Of a stretch of 64,000 nt of DNA, positions 54,301 through 64,000 are shown piece after piece; position 1 is the first letter of the stretch; every line of letters begins with the position of its first letter. This DNA comes from Nymphaea colorata (lineage: Eukaryota > Streptophyta > Magnoliopsida > Nymphaeales > Nymphaeaceae), in the NCBI RefSeq assembly GCF_008831285.2, contig NC_045139.1, positions 18,458,354-18,522,353 of the forward strand, in the 5' to 3' direction. Under the pieces are notes generated by a model, which was not told the DNA's origin, searched no databases, and saw only the letters and a program-made list of their open reading frames with translations. A program made the position numbers and the translations under genes.

Positions 54301-56043
54301 AAGATAAAAATGAAAAATGGGGAAAAAGTTGTTAAAAACGCGATAAATTTATTTTTCATTTTTTTTCAAAATATCACAATTTTTTCCCTTTTTTCGTTTT
54401 TTTTCATGTTTTCCATTAATATCATGATATTTGAAAATATTGCAGGATCTTGTGAATTTGTGATATGATTTGACTTGAGATGTAACACCCCAAAAGTTTA
54501 GTCTCGTATTGAAGATTGTGAGAGATCTTCAACGGCTAATAAAGCGGGGTCATTAATGAAATGATTGTCCTGCTTTCTAGTCTTTTTGAGGTTGGAGCCG
54601 AAATTGCTAAGGGGCGGGTTAGGAGCCAAACCAGAGGCCCGAGCCCAGGAGTGGGTTGGGTTGTTACAGTGGTATCATAACAGTTTCAACACTCGGACCT
54701 AGGGTCTCACACGCGCGGACGCGTGTGCCTTAAGAGGGTAGATTGTAACACCCCAAAAGTTTAGTTCTCGCATTGAAGATTGTGAGAGATCTTCAACGGC
54801 TTATAAAGTGGGGTAATTAATGAGATGATTGTCTTGGTTCCTAGCCTTTTTGAGGTTGGAGCCGAAACTGGTAGGGGACATGTTGAGATCTGTCAAACCA
54901 GGGGCCCGAGCCCAAGAGTGGATCAGGTTGTTACATGGGATCCAAGATTCCAGAACAAGTTGTAAGGATACCTTTTATCTTTATGTCTATCTTAGCCTAT
55001 CTCTGTTTGGCATGCTTGGGTTAAGAAGAAAAGTGACAACGTAGCATGTACTATGAAAATGCCATTCATTTCTATTCCCACTGCTATGGTGAGCAGTCAG
55101 AAGCTTTGGTACTTAATGTCCTTCAGAATTCTATGTAGTTTCTATGTGGTTCATTGTTTTTTCTCTCTCACTCCCTCCCCCTCTCTCATTACACTGTACA
55201 TGTGATCTACACAATCCACTTTTTCAGGATTGATGCACACTTACAACCCTTTCATATTCATGTCTGTTTGGTTGCTTTAAAGTTTACACTAGTTTCAAAA
55301 TTGTCATGGAAGATGTTACGACCTGCTTTTTGTCTTACCTTATTTTATATTTTGTAGAAAAGGAGGAAGGGAAAATTTGAGTTGACATGGCGTATATTCA
55401 ATTTCAGAGAGGACCAAGATATAAGGCTAAGAGTTGGCTATGAAATGTTTGAGAAGGTTAGTAATTTATTCTCCAGGATATAGTCAATACGAAAGGAAAT
55501 ATAAACAACATGCATAAATGATGATGTCTTGACTTAGTAATTCTGAATGTCACTATATAAAGTTTGAAGCTTTGCATGTGCTTGCATTTTTAGCTTTCAG
55601 AATATTAAGTCATTGGATGGCTTTGTCAGAAGGTTCATGTCTGTGCTGACCAGATCAGCATTGAGTTTGGTCAGTGGTGAGGGAGAAAGAGAGATGTCTA
55701 CATGGGGCATCACTTGAGTTTCTGCTGAGTGGCATAGGCTTGTTTTCTTGATTTATTTCTAATTGGTGTTATGTTTTTTAACCATGTAATGGTATATTGC
55801 ACAAGCACACTAGTGATTTCTGTGGGTATTCACCAAAAGTTGCCATTATATCCCCTCTTCCAACCTCGAGTTTCTGTGTTCTTCTAAGCTTCCCTTTTTT
55901 GATAGAATAAGAACACTTTATGAATGTTGACTGAAGATTATTTGCTGGGGTGATGTCAGGTTCCATACTTGCAGATCAGAGAGAATAACTGGACTCTGAA
56001 CGCAGATGCAAAAGGCAGATGGAATTTAAGATATGATTTATGA
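51334..56043 (+). CDS. Chloroplast outer envelope pore protein OEP21
   Basis: Five exons with GT-AG introns: 51334-51426, 52840-52914, 53017-53169, 55358-55456 and 55960-56043. All junctions are phase 0 and give 167 residues, the length I recall for Arabidopsis OEP21. It starts [21 protein letters not shown]. Middle blocks are [19 protein letters not shown] and VRHDRKEKL. The C-terminal half has [20 protein letters not shown], then [19 protein letters not shown], and ends WNLRYDL, as in the family. OEP21 is a small beta-barrel, anion-selective channel in the plastid outer membrane, linked to triose-phosphate and 3-phosphoglycerate passage and gated by nucleotides. It has no transit peptide, as expected. 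Intron 3 (2.2 kb) carries a TRIM and an AT-rich repeat. Confidence 0.95.
52695..52726 (+). repeat. (TTC)n microsatellite in OEP21 intron 1
   Basis: About ten TTC units, 115 bp upstream of exon 2. It may add to the polypyrimidine character of the intron but is too far away to be the splice tract itself. Confidence 0.9.
54190..54440 (-). repeat. AT-rich dispersed repeat, minus-strand copy
   Basis: Read on the minus strand it repeats the motif order of 33870-34150: AACGAAAAAAGGGAAAAAAT, GTGATATTTTGAAAA, ATTTATCGCGTTTTT, ATGGATTCAATTTT, AAACTTAAACTATATTATTT. It lies in OEP21 intron 3, directly before the TRIM. Confidence 0.65.
54481..54935 (+). mobile_element. TRIM retrotransposon in OEP21 intron 3
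   Basis: Two direct LTRs of about 190 bp (54481-54668 and 54744-54935) both start TGTAACACCCCAAAAG and end GTTGTTACA, giving TG...CA ends. Right after LTR1 is TGGTATCATAACAG, close to the TGGTATCAGAGC primer-binding site complementary to initiator Met-tRNA. A purine-rich tract (AAGAGGGTAGA) precedes LTR2. Only about 75 bp lie between the LTRs. Flanks TGAGA and TGGGA match at 4 of 5 bases. There is no coding, so this is a terminal-repeat retrotransposon in miniature. Confidence 0.92.
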
Positions 56044-58434
56044 TTCTCCCTTCCTTTCGCGTCTACTCATAAATGAGAAACAGCATTGTGCACATTATTG
56101 TTGGTTTTGCATGAATTTCCATGTAATCTTCTTTATAAAAGGTACTTTCCACGTTCAATGTTTCTCCTATTTCTGGTTGTTATTTATCACAATTCCTTGG
56201 ACATATATTGATTTTCTATAATTGTAGCGATCGAAGACACACCCACATCAGCATGTCATCATCATATGCCCAAGTCTCGGATTACATAGAGCGTCTCATT
56301 AGCTGTTTGGCCTGTTCTCTGCCCCTGTTCTTGCTCTTTTTTTTTTCATGTACTGAGATGCTGCCAATCAAGTTGCAACTTCTCAACCTTCTGTTGCATG
56401 GCTTGCTCCCAGCATTGTAGTACTCTTGGTCTCTTGCACATTTCTTTATCTTTTTGTCCTTTCTTTGTTCTATCTTCTTTTAACCCGTCCCTTCTACATT
56501 TTCCTCCATGGCTTTTTTCACATCACAAATTCAAACGGACCTGTGGCTTCTTAATCCATTCTTCCCCAAAGTGGAGGAAAGTATAGAACTACCCACATAT
56601 GGGAGCATGTGCATGTTCAGTTAGCCTACCTCCAAAAGATGGTCATAAATACACTCATGAAATAAAATGTTACATTGCCGCATTATTAACGTTAAAAATA
56701 TATAAAAAAAATAACAAGTTCTTTGACTGAAAAGAACTCGTCAAAGAGTTTTAAATAGAACTGTAATGACGGAGCTTGTTCACAGATAAGGAGATGGAAC
56801 TTTTTTCATATGACGAGAGACGGGTTTCTGGAAGCTTTCCAAGGAAAACTCAGTTTCCACATGTAAGCAGTGTTAGTGGCTCTCGATCGTTTCACCTCCT
56901 CCTTAACAGAGTGATCATTTTCTGGGCTTGGCCATGGCTGGTGACAGGTGAGAGCCCAAAGGAAAATTTCGAGGCTTTACATCCAACTGCAATTGCCTAG
57001 CTCACATGGAAACCCACCCCGCTTGCTTCTCTGAGGGCCTCTACCATTGGAGTTACACTAGCTTTAGGAGAACGCTTGTGCTCTGAAAGTGGATGCCATT
57101 GCAGAAAAGAAACAAAAATATGAAGCACGACTGTTCCGTGTGTCCCGCGATGTCAGAAAAACAGCCTTTCATCCGCGGTAGAATGCTGGCGTTTGGTTTA
57201 TTTCTTAATGTGAAACCAAACTTTGAACAAGCTTTAATTCCGTTTACTTAGACAAGGCCAATACTTCTATAATGTTCACACAAGTGTTCCTTCCAACATG
57301 TAGTTACACAATTGTTCCTGCAATCAAACACCACCTTAGTGCAAATTTGATGGCTTGGAAATGTTATTCATGGTGCCGTCCTGCGTTTGAAGGGAAGATG
57401 TAAATTGCCGACATTCTCTGCCCGAAGTGAGGCATGTCACCAATGCAAACAGGTCCTGGAGAAAAAAAAATAAAAAGTGCAGAAAGATTAGGTCTGCTTT
57501 GTATGCCAAAAATTTGCTGTGTTAGTTGTTGCAGCTGCTTTTTGGAAGATTTTGGGTCCCTTTCTATGCGACCTTATGGTATCTACTCCACATACATACT
57601 TTTGGTGGAAATATTTTGTTGGAAATGCAATCACTATCTATGCAGAGATGGTGCAGGCTTTTTGCCAAAGATCTCTCAATGTGGATCACTGGTATCTTAC
57701 TACAAAGATGATAGACAAAAGGATGCAATAATTGGGAGATGCCTACTTCTTGAAAGAGAAATGTGGTGCTGACTTATCAACCTAATCTCATCATAAAACA
57801 TACGTGAAAAATTGCTCCAAAATACCCAAGAAAAAGAACAGATGAACAGAGGAGATATATCATCTGGTTGAATGCATAGGAAGCGATTTGTGTTTGGTTG
57901 GGAAGGAGATGTAAATGAGATGTCAAGGAGTCAGATTCGATTTGGATATCCCATTTATACATCTGAACTGTCAGATCTTTACATATTTAGATTCAAATTC
58001 AAATTCAAATACCCAAAAAAAAAAATTATACCATTCCAAATCCGATTTTTAAATTTATAATCCGAATCCCATCCAAGTCATGCTTGTAGTTTTGGCAATT
58101 CCAAACTGCATTATGGTATATTAGAAACCGACTTTTCAAAATGTATGGTTATTTTATATAGGATATTTTATTTGAAACTGAATCAGAATCTGATATTTAT
58201 TAAAATTGAAGTTTATTCTGATCTAATGTCACATTTCATTAATTTTTTTTCCATATCAACTTTTTTCAAGCAGGTTGGTCCTGAAAATCTGATTGGCCTA
58301 CAAAATCTCCCATCTGAAGGAAAGAGATGGGCATGTTTTTGATAGATGAAAGCGGCCGAACTAAAGCATCAACATGGCTCATGTGGTCTTGACCAAAAAG
58401 ATCTGCACCACTAAATGCCCAAAAGAAAGTGGGT

Positions 58435-58806
58435 CTAAAAGTCTCTTCTCCACACTAAGTGACTTATCCGCGGAGCCAACCTAGTGGAGGAGGTCACTAG
58501 GTCAAGCCGCTCGGTCAACACCATGCCTTGACCGGGGCTACCGACTCCACCATGGACGACAGCCACCTGGACCACGATGAAGTCGAGGCGCAAGGGAATG
58601 ATCAACACAAGTCTGGCCGGGAACCAAACACGCAAGCATGTGCCGGCCTTCGGCGGCGTCCACGGAAAGTGTGTGCCTAGGTGTTGGTCCGCAATTGGGT
58701 GAGAAGGGACCAACTCAATCCACCATGGGGACCATGTACACATGGTTGATGGAGGGCCATATGTGAGCCTCATAAGCAAAGGAGAGAAGATAACAACTGA
58801 TCTCAT
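58435..58806 (-). other. GC-rich island with minus-strand ORF, unrecognised
   Basis: The minus strand has a 123-codon frame rich in Trp, Pro and Leu (STMCTWSPWWIELVPSHP). The base composition is clearly more GC-rich than the DNA around it. The frame lacks recognised motifs, and its Trp/Pro-rich content may simply reflect composition. It could be a fragment of a retroelement or a captured gene piece. Confidence 0.25.
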
Positions 58807-59489
58807 GGTAGGGGGAACAAATCATGCCTTGTGTAGGCTTTAGTGAGCTAGTGGGGGTGTGTGGTAGCTAGAAAAGTAATACCATGAGTTCTTTCTGATG
58901 CATATCAAGAAGTATAGGTTAATAATTGAGACATGAGAAAGAGAAAAAGTTGGAAAATAAATATCTCCATGATAGGTCAACAATAGAACAAATAAATATT
59001 TGAATATTGCTCCTTAAACTAGAGTGATCAAATTTCTTAAAGATTTGAATTACTTGTTCCATATGAAAGAAAAAGGAGAAGAAGATTCTGAAAGAAGAAA
59101 AGGTGTGGGGCCTCTGGAGAGAGAGAGAGAGTCAGCATTTGGTTCAACTGCCAACAGAATAACACAAAGGTTTCAAAGATGGAAAATGATTATCAGCCTC
59201 CAAAGAAAGAAAGTCCCTTTTCCTGTGAAAAACCGCTCCGGGTTTGTCATTTTCCTAAGAAACCATTCGCTCCCCTGGTTTTCGCCTCTCAGTGTCAGTG
59301 CCGGACCAGCAGAGTGCTTTAGCGGTTGGAATGTTCTTTTCCGAGGTCCAATTTCCGCAGCTTTGCGGAAAGTTAGCGGCGCCCTTTTGGTGCTTCAACT
59401 TGGCTGTTTGCTCTGTACTCTGATCAGGGATATGCAACTTGAGGAAATATCTACAGTGGGCACACCTACTTCAGGTGGCTAGGCTTAGA

Positions 59490-59575
59490 AAGATGGATGT
59501 TCTCTGAGAAGGGCCTCTTGTCTAGTAGACTGCTGGTCATGGGTTCAAATCTCATTATAATTTCTCGCAAAAGGG
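59490..59575 (+). repeat. SINE-like fragment (tRNA-type promoter boxes)
   Basis: GTCTAGTAGACTGC resembles a degenerate tRNA A-box, and TCATGGGTTCAAATCTC contains a good B-box (GGTTCAAATC, 59542-59551) about 20 bases later. The spacing is shorter than usual. It is not a foldable tRNA. Confidence 0.4.
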
Positions 59576-60624
59576 AGCGACTCGAACGGATACGATTCGA
59601 ATCGTAATAGTTAATTATGAAAATGTAATTGAATCTGGATCAGGTTGTTCGGAATCTGATGTCGAAGAAGGATCCAAATGGCAATGAGTCAGATGGTAGT
59701 AGATGGATCTTAGGATTTTAACTATGAGTCTACAACTTTGAATGTGAGCTTAGCTCGATTCAATTGAATTGAACTTGGTGTTGCCTAGAGGCTTTATTTG
59801 TGTTCATTTTACATTTTAAATGTTTTAAGATCTTAACCGTCGCTTCTTTTTTTGTTGTAGATATGAGACAAATATTCACATCAATAATGTTTCAATTTTT
59901 CTTTTTTGGTCTTTAAAAATAAGTAAAGAATTTGGGTAGGTGTACTAGCTATCACCCACTTACTAAGATGTTTAATGGCAATAGACAGGCCACCACCTGA
60001 GGTTGGGGTTGGTGCAAAAGCCAATAATTCACTAAATCAATACTTTACTAAATAATTGAAATACGATGAGACAAATGGTTGGGTAGAAGCTTCGGGTCTT
60101 TGCGAGCTTGTAGGTCTTCGTCCCGCTCACATTGAATGACCATAAGAAGAAACCAGAGGTTAACATATGAAAAGCATGCTATTTACCAGTTGATAAATGT
60201 TATTTGCTAATATAATATGATCATCATATTCTTTTTTTTTTTTAACAAAAAATAATAAATGACCGAAATTCTTAGGTTAACATCAAAGAATGGTTCCGCT
60301 TGGTTAGCCCCAGGATCGGTCCTGGATCTCTTTCTCTCTCTAACCGGTGGTTTCTCTCTTTCTAGAAGTTTGTGATCAGAGAACCAAATTTTCTGGGAAT
60401 ATTTAGTATTTGTGATCAGGTAACCATTTTTTTTTTTACCTTTTTGCATTGGGAAATTATCAGATTTAATATCAGAGGGAGAAGGTTCTGATCCATCTTC
60501 AATATATGAATCTCAAATCTTAATGATTTAAAACTAGGGGCAATCAAATGTCCTCTTTAAGATCAGGTCTCTCATTCAACCTTAAATATGAGGTTTTGGC
60601 CATAAAACGAAGATACCATGGGGG

Positions 60625-60860
60625 TGTTTGGATGACGCCCTTCTTTAATCCAGTTTTGTAAAGACTAGGTTTTATGAAAATCAAGTTTTTTAATGAATTT
60701 TATAAACTTTTTTTAACCAAGTTATGTAAACCAGGTTTTTATCAAAACTGGGTTTTTGTAAGTTTGATGACTAAGAAACACTCAAAAAACATGATTTTGG
60801 AGATAAAATCAGACTTTACCTCCAAAACCTGATTTTGAAAATGTCACTCAAAAACATCCT
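60625..60860 (+). repeat. AAAACCTGGTTT-rich dispersed repeat
   Basis: It starts GGGTGTTTGGATGACGCCC and carries AAACCAGGTTTTTATC and CTCCAAAACCTGATTTTG, matching inverted the copy at 32035-32300. Probable MITE. Confidence 0.55.
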
Positions 60861-60941
60861 AAATTGTTTTTCATATAGTGGTAAAACTATTATTATTAAT
60901 ATAAGTTCCACCTAAAAAAGAATCTTACATCAACCTCCGAT

Positions 60942-61190
60942 TTGATATCGCGGGTATCAAAACAAATTCTCTTTACAACACTTGCCAGGTGTATCGAACG
61001 GCTTGAGTTCTTGAGCTCCGTCAACTACAAAATGATCTGTAGCCCGACACGTTACCAGTGGACAGAGGTGAAGCATCTTTCCTTCATGAGATTGGAGTCG
61101 ATTCCTCCGGTGGCGGTCGCCGGGAAGAATGACATCACGGAAGCTCGACTTGACCCGTCCGTCCTTCTAATAAAGCTCAGCGACCAGTAA
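60942..61190 (+). pseudogene. Possible gene fragment, unrecognised
   Basis: The frame from 60942 gives LARCIERLEFLSSVNYKMIC, then WTEVKHLSFMRLESIPPVAV and NDITEARLDPSVLLIKLSD before a stop. The pattern looks protein-like and is more GC-rich than its surroundings, but there is no ATG in strong context and I do not recognise a family. It may be a captured or leftover exon. Confidence 0.3.
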
Positions 61191-61774
61191 TAAATGTTCA
61201 TGCTCTACTTCAAAACACGTTCAACGGTTTCTCTTTCAAGCAGTTTGAGTCGCTTCGGGGAAGAATAAAGAAGTAAATGGATTCCTTGTCAAATTGAAAA
61301 CTGAAGCAAAGATAAGCAAAGATAGATGAATGGACTTGCAGTTCAAGTTATGTCTTTAATCTTAAGAATCTAATAATCTTTGAAGGGGCTGACGCAATGG
61401 ACTAAGAAATTTAATAGGTGGCCGGTTTTGTTTTGAGCTTTTATGGCGTCAACTTCTATTATAGTATAGCGAAAGCGTCGTCTCGAAACATCCAAAGTAA
61501 AAGTAAGCAGATGAGTTTTAATCGAATGATAATGAAATACTAGTCTTACTCACTCAAAACTTTAAAACTAATACCCAACAAATTAATTAATCCTTGGTCA
61601 AGGCATTACAAGAAGGGTCCGATTTTATTTGCCAATTTTAAGTAGAGACCAAACACATTAACTAGAGAATCGACAGCAAATGGGTCAGATCAACATTAAC
61701 AGATTTGATAAGGATGTTGTCAATCAACGAGAACGAGAATTCACGTTGATTCCCTACCCGCCACGACATCATCT

Positions 61775-61858
61775 GTCTACATCCTTTGGCTTGCAATGTG
61801 TGATTCGAACTCGAATCACTGTGATGGCAGCCGACGCCCTGTCCACTGCACTAACTTA
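61775..61858 (-). repeat. SINE-like unit with tRNA A- and B-boxes
   Basis: On the minus strand TAGTGCAGTGG (61853-61843) fits the tRNA A-box consensus. GATTCGAGTTCGAATC follows about 24 bases later and fits the B-box. The sequence does not form a complete cloverleaf with an acceptor stem. It is probably the head of a tRNA-derived SINE. Confidence 0.5.
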
Positions 61859-62427
61859 ATTCTTCGCTCTCAATGCATGAGATATGAAATCCTAAATCGA
61901 ATTTAGGTACATCTACTCCACCCCGTAATCTTTGCTCACATCTCACTACATTGAGATTCACGATTACTAACAATTGGTGCGAAAATTCCAACGAAAAATC
62001 ACAAAAAAAAAAACTTTGGGTTTTGACTTTCTTTCGTCATAATTCCAGAAAAGGCCTCATGGTCATATGGTTTTACTGGTGCAAGCTGCGTTTTGCTCGG
62101 AGTCTTTGTCTGTATTCTCTCTTTGCAGCGAACGAGTGGCGCTTAATGGAATAGTTCAAGAATGAGTACTGCATTCGAGATTATCGTAAAAACTTGGTCG
62201 TCAGCTGAAATTTTCTTGAAACGAAGAATGATCCAAGGAAAAACAACCAAGTGGGCCTTCGGTTGTCCTTGACCAACGATTCAGGTGCATTTCAGTAATT
62301 TCAAGAGCAGAGAGAGAAACTAGAGAGAGAAGGTGGGGGAGCCCGCAGATTCCCATCCTCACGCTCTCCCCCTCTCGCCAAAACTATCCACCGTCGCCGT
62401 CTCTTTTCTAAAAAGCTGCCCTTTCCT

Positions 62428-62433
62428 TATAAA
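62428..62433 (+). promoter_or_regulatory. TATA box of ATL gene
   Basis: TATAAA lies 64 bases before the ATG at 62492. Transcription would start near 62460, giving a leader of about 30 nt. This supports 62492 as the start over any upstream in-frame codon. Confidence 0.6.
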
Positions 62434-62491
62434 CCGAACTCTCCTCCCCATCACTCTGTCCGTCTTTCTCTCTCTTGCTGTGTGTTCATTG

Positions 62492-63127
62492 ATGGTGTCG
62501 GCGCCGAGCTCGCTAGTAACGCACAACCGGCGCCTCCTGGACGCGCCGTCGTCGTCCTCGGAGGGGGCGCCAGCAGACGGGACGGTGGACTCGGACGTGG
62601 TGGTCATCCTCGCTGCCCTCCTCTGCACCCTCATCTGCCTCGTCGGCCTGGGGTTCATGGCCCGCTGCGCCTGGCGCTGTCGCTTCCTCCGCCGCGCCGG
62701 CGTGGGAGGCGCCGGCATCCCCGACCCCTCCGCCAACAAGGGCCTCAAGAAGAAGGCGATCCGCGCGCTCCCCGTCGTCGCCTTCGACTCCAACGCCGGC
62801 AAATCGACCGACTGCGCCATCTGCCTGACGGAGTTCCTCCCCGGCGAGCAGATCAGGGTCCTGCCCCAGTGCGCCCACTGTTTCCACCTCAACTGCATCG
62901 ACACCTGGCTCTCCTCACACTCCTCCTGCCCCTCCTGCCGCCACATCCTCGCCGACAAGCCGGCTCCCCAGCCTCCGTCCGCCGGCCGGAGGTGCGAGAG
63001 ATGTGGGTTGCCGGAGAATCGCTCTCCGGCTGCTCCTGCGCCACCCCCCTCCGTCGGCGCCGGCGGCGCGGGTCTTGAACAAGGGCTTCGGTCCAGAGAA
63101 GACGACCCGGACAGGTTTTTGCCTTAA
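62492..63127 (+). CDS. ATL-type RING-H2 E3 ubiquitin ligase
   Basis: A single-exon, GC-rich gene of 211 residues. The start is the ATG of MVSAPSS, placed by the TATA box at 62428; the open frame upstream lacks an ATG. One membrane helix (VVVILAALLCTLICLVGLGF, about 36-55) follows a short N-terminus. Next come a GLD-like motif (GLKKKAIRALPVV) and a RING-H2 finger with spacing C-x2-C-x15-C-x1-H-x2-H-x2-C-x10-C-x2-C (CAIC, CAHCFHLNC, CPSC), including the Trp after the sixth ligand needed for E2 binding. This is the ATL plan, nearest from memory to the ATL8/ATL80/ATL73 group. ATLs are membrane E3 ligases, often quickly induced in defence and stress. The substrate is unknown. The C-terminus has a second Cys pair (RCERCG) and a Pro/Ala/Gly-rich tail. 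Confidence 0.95.
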   Translation: MVSAPSSLVTHNRRLLDAPSSSSEGAPADGTVDSDVVVILAALLCTLICLVGLGFMARCAWRCRFLRRAGVGGAGIPDPSANKGLKKKAIRALPVVAFDSNAGKSTDCAICLTEFLPGEQIRVLPQCAHCFHLNCIDTWLSSHSSCPSCRHILADKPAPQPPSAGRRCERCGLPENRSPAAPAPPPSVGAGGAGLEQGLRSREDDPDRFLP

Positions 63128-64000
63128 TTAATTTTCAATTTTCTACTCTTCCCTCTTGTAATTTATATGGAAACCACAGAAGTGGCTATTTTTTCCCCTT
63201 TCTTTCATCTTCTTCTCTTTTCTTTGTTCATCGACCATGTAAGATGACAATGGCAGCTTCACTTATAAATGATAAAAAGGAAGAAGGAAGAGCATCCCTT
63301 TCTTATGTTTCAAGTTAAACCAGAATTTAACTTGAAGATAATTGAAAACTCAAGAGAATTCTCTGGTTCGATTCCCACTGGTGCCACCCAATTGCTTCTC
63401 TATCAAAAAAAAAAGAAACAAAGAGATGAACAAGAAAACAGAGGACGAAATTTATTTTACTTCTCATGGGAGCTCAATTTTGAAAGAGAAATGTGAATCA
63501 ATGCTTGGCCTTGAATTTTTCTTCTTAAGATTGTTTTAGGGGAACTGAAATTTCGTTCTTTGGCAACCAACAACCTTTGATTTTGTAGTCTATTTCTGGA
63601 ATATTTCAATGGTTCCAGAGAGATGAAAATACTTTGGTTGTCATCTCTGTTTCGTTGTGATGGAGCAATGTGAAGGTGTGTAGTTGTCATCTTTAGATTT
63701 CTCTGTCAAATTTTCTGGGCATGCTTCATTAATCATAAAGTAAAAAAAAAATTCATGTCATGAATCGAAAGATGAAACTTGGTTCTGCCACTGAATGAGG
63801 TGTGACCAATTGACCATGTACAGTTAAATTACTGTTCTTCTTTTCCTGGAGAGGGAGTGTGTGTCTGTCTGTCGATCTGTACTGAAAAGTTGTGGGGAGT
63901 TGGAACCTTGGTCGCAAATATATTCTGCTTGCCCTTCTTGAGTTAGATATCGTATTAATAATTTCGTTGGAACCTAGCAAGGTTTATATAAGCAACGGTG
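63128..64000. other. 3' flank of ATL gene
   Basis: The 3' UTR should lie in the first few hundred bases. A fragment at about 63365-63410 has GGTTCGATTCCC, a perfect B-box core, followed by an A-rich run, and may be a SINE end. No gene is supported up to the window edge. Confidence 0.45.

Larger units (their letters stand above)
56044..62427. other. Intergenic region between OEP21 and ATL gene
   Basis: No confidently supported gene. It holds a GC-rich island (58435-58810), a Ser/Thr-poor ORF at 59024-59482 that I do not recognise, a SINE-like fragment (about 59490-59575), a repeat (60625-60860), an ORF fragment (60942-61190) and a second SINE-like unit (about 61775-61858). The first few hundred bases should include the OEP21 3' UTR. 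Confidence 0.5.

Noticed and set aside
57434-57772. 112-codon ORF with overlapping frames
   Set aside because: Three overlapping frames are open at once, Cys/Phe/Trp content is erratic and no motif or splice context supports coding.
62359-63078. Minus-strand and alternative-frame ORFs over the ATL gene
   Set aside because: Shadows of a GC-rich gene; the ATL frame has a full RING-H2 finger and a membrane helix.
63365-63380. Possible tRNA gene from GGTTCGATTCCC
   Set aside because: Only the B-box is present; no acceptor stem, anticodon arm or A-box is found at the right distance. A SINE remnant is more likely.

Overview
The window is nuclear DNA of a flowering plant. It holds spliced genes with GT-AG introns, a chloroplast-envelope gene, a vacuolar sugar-carrier gene, a calcium-dependent protein kinase gene, and many small plant-type transposable elements (hAT, MITE, TRIM, SINE-like). 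Two single-exon genes (PMI1-like, ATL-like) are GC-rich, while the intron-rich genes and intergenic DNA are AT-rich. That contrast is common in monocots and some early-diverging lineages, but I cannot name the species. All exon models come from splice-site reading and family comparison from memory; no search was run.

Layout. 1-3 kb: intergenic, two small MITEs. 3.0-6.4 kb (+): a predicted plastid-targeted conserved protein in four exons, with a likely GC-AG last intron. 7.1-13.6 kb (-): a complete seven-exon CDPK of the CPK5/CPK6 type, tail-to-tail with the first gene; intron 4 carries a 458-bp hAT MITE. 17.05-21.05 kb: a 4.0-kb degenerate hAT transposon with an exact 8-bp target-site duplication. 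It carries a broken transposase gene and a captured piece of a UPL1/UPL2-type HECT ubiquitin-ligase gene. 23.0 kb (+): a small orphan ORF. 27.2-29.8 kb (+): an intronless PMI1-like gene for chloroplast movement. 30-35 kb: repeat-rich intergenic DNA. 35.5-39.7 kb (-): a tonoplast sugar transporter (TST/TMT) in five exons, with a TATA box near 41.39 kb. 41.5-51 kb: repeat-rich intergenic DNA with a LINE RNase H relic. 51.3-56.0 kb (+): OEP21, a chloroplast outer-envelope channel, in five exons, with a TRIM retrotransposon in intron 3. 56-62.4 kb: intergenic. 62.5-63.1 kb (+): an intronless ATL-type RING-H2 ubiquitin ligase.

The genes form no operon-like unit. Three of the seven likely genes act in or on chloroplasts (the plastid protein, PMI1, OEP21) and TST acts at the vacuole, but chance linkage is the simplest reading. 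The most notable features are the hAT element with a captured host-gene fragment, its short derivative in the CDPK intron, the TRIM in OEP21, and several MITE families with recognisable ends and target duplications.
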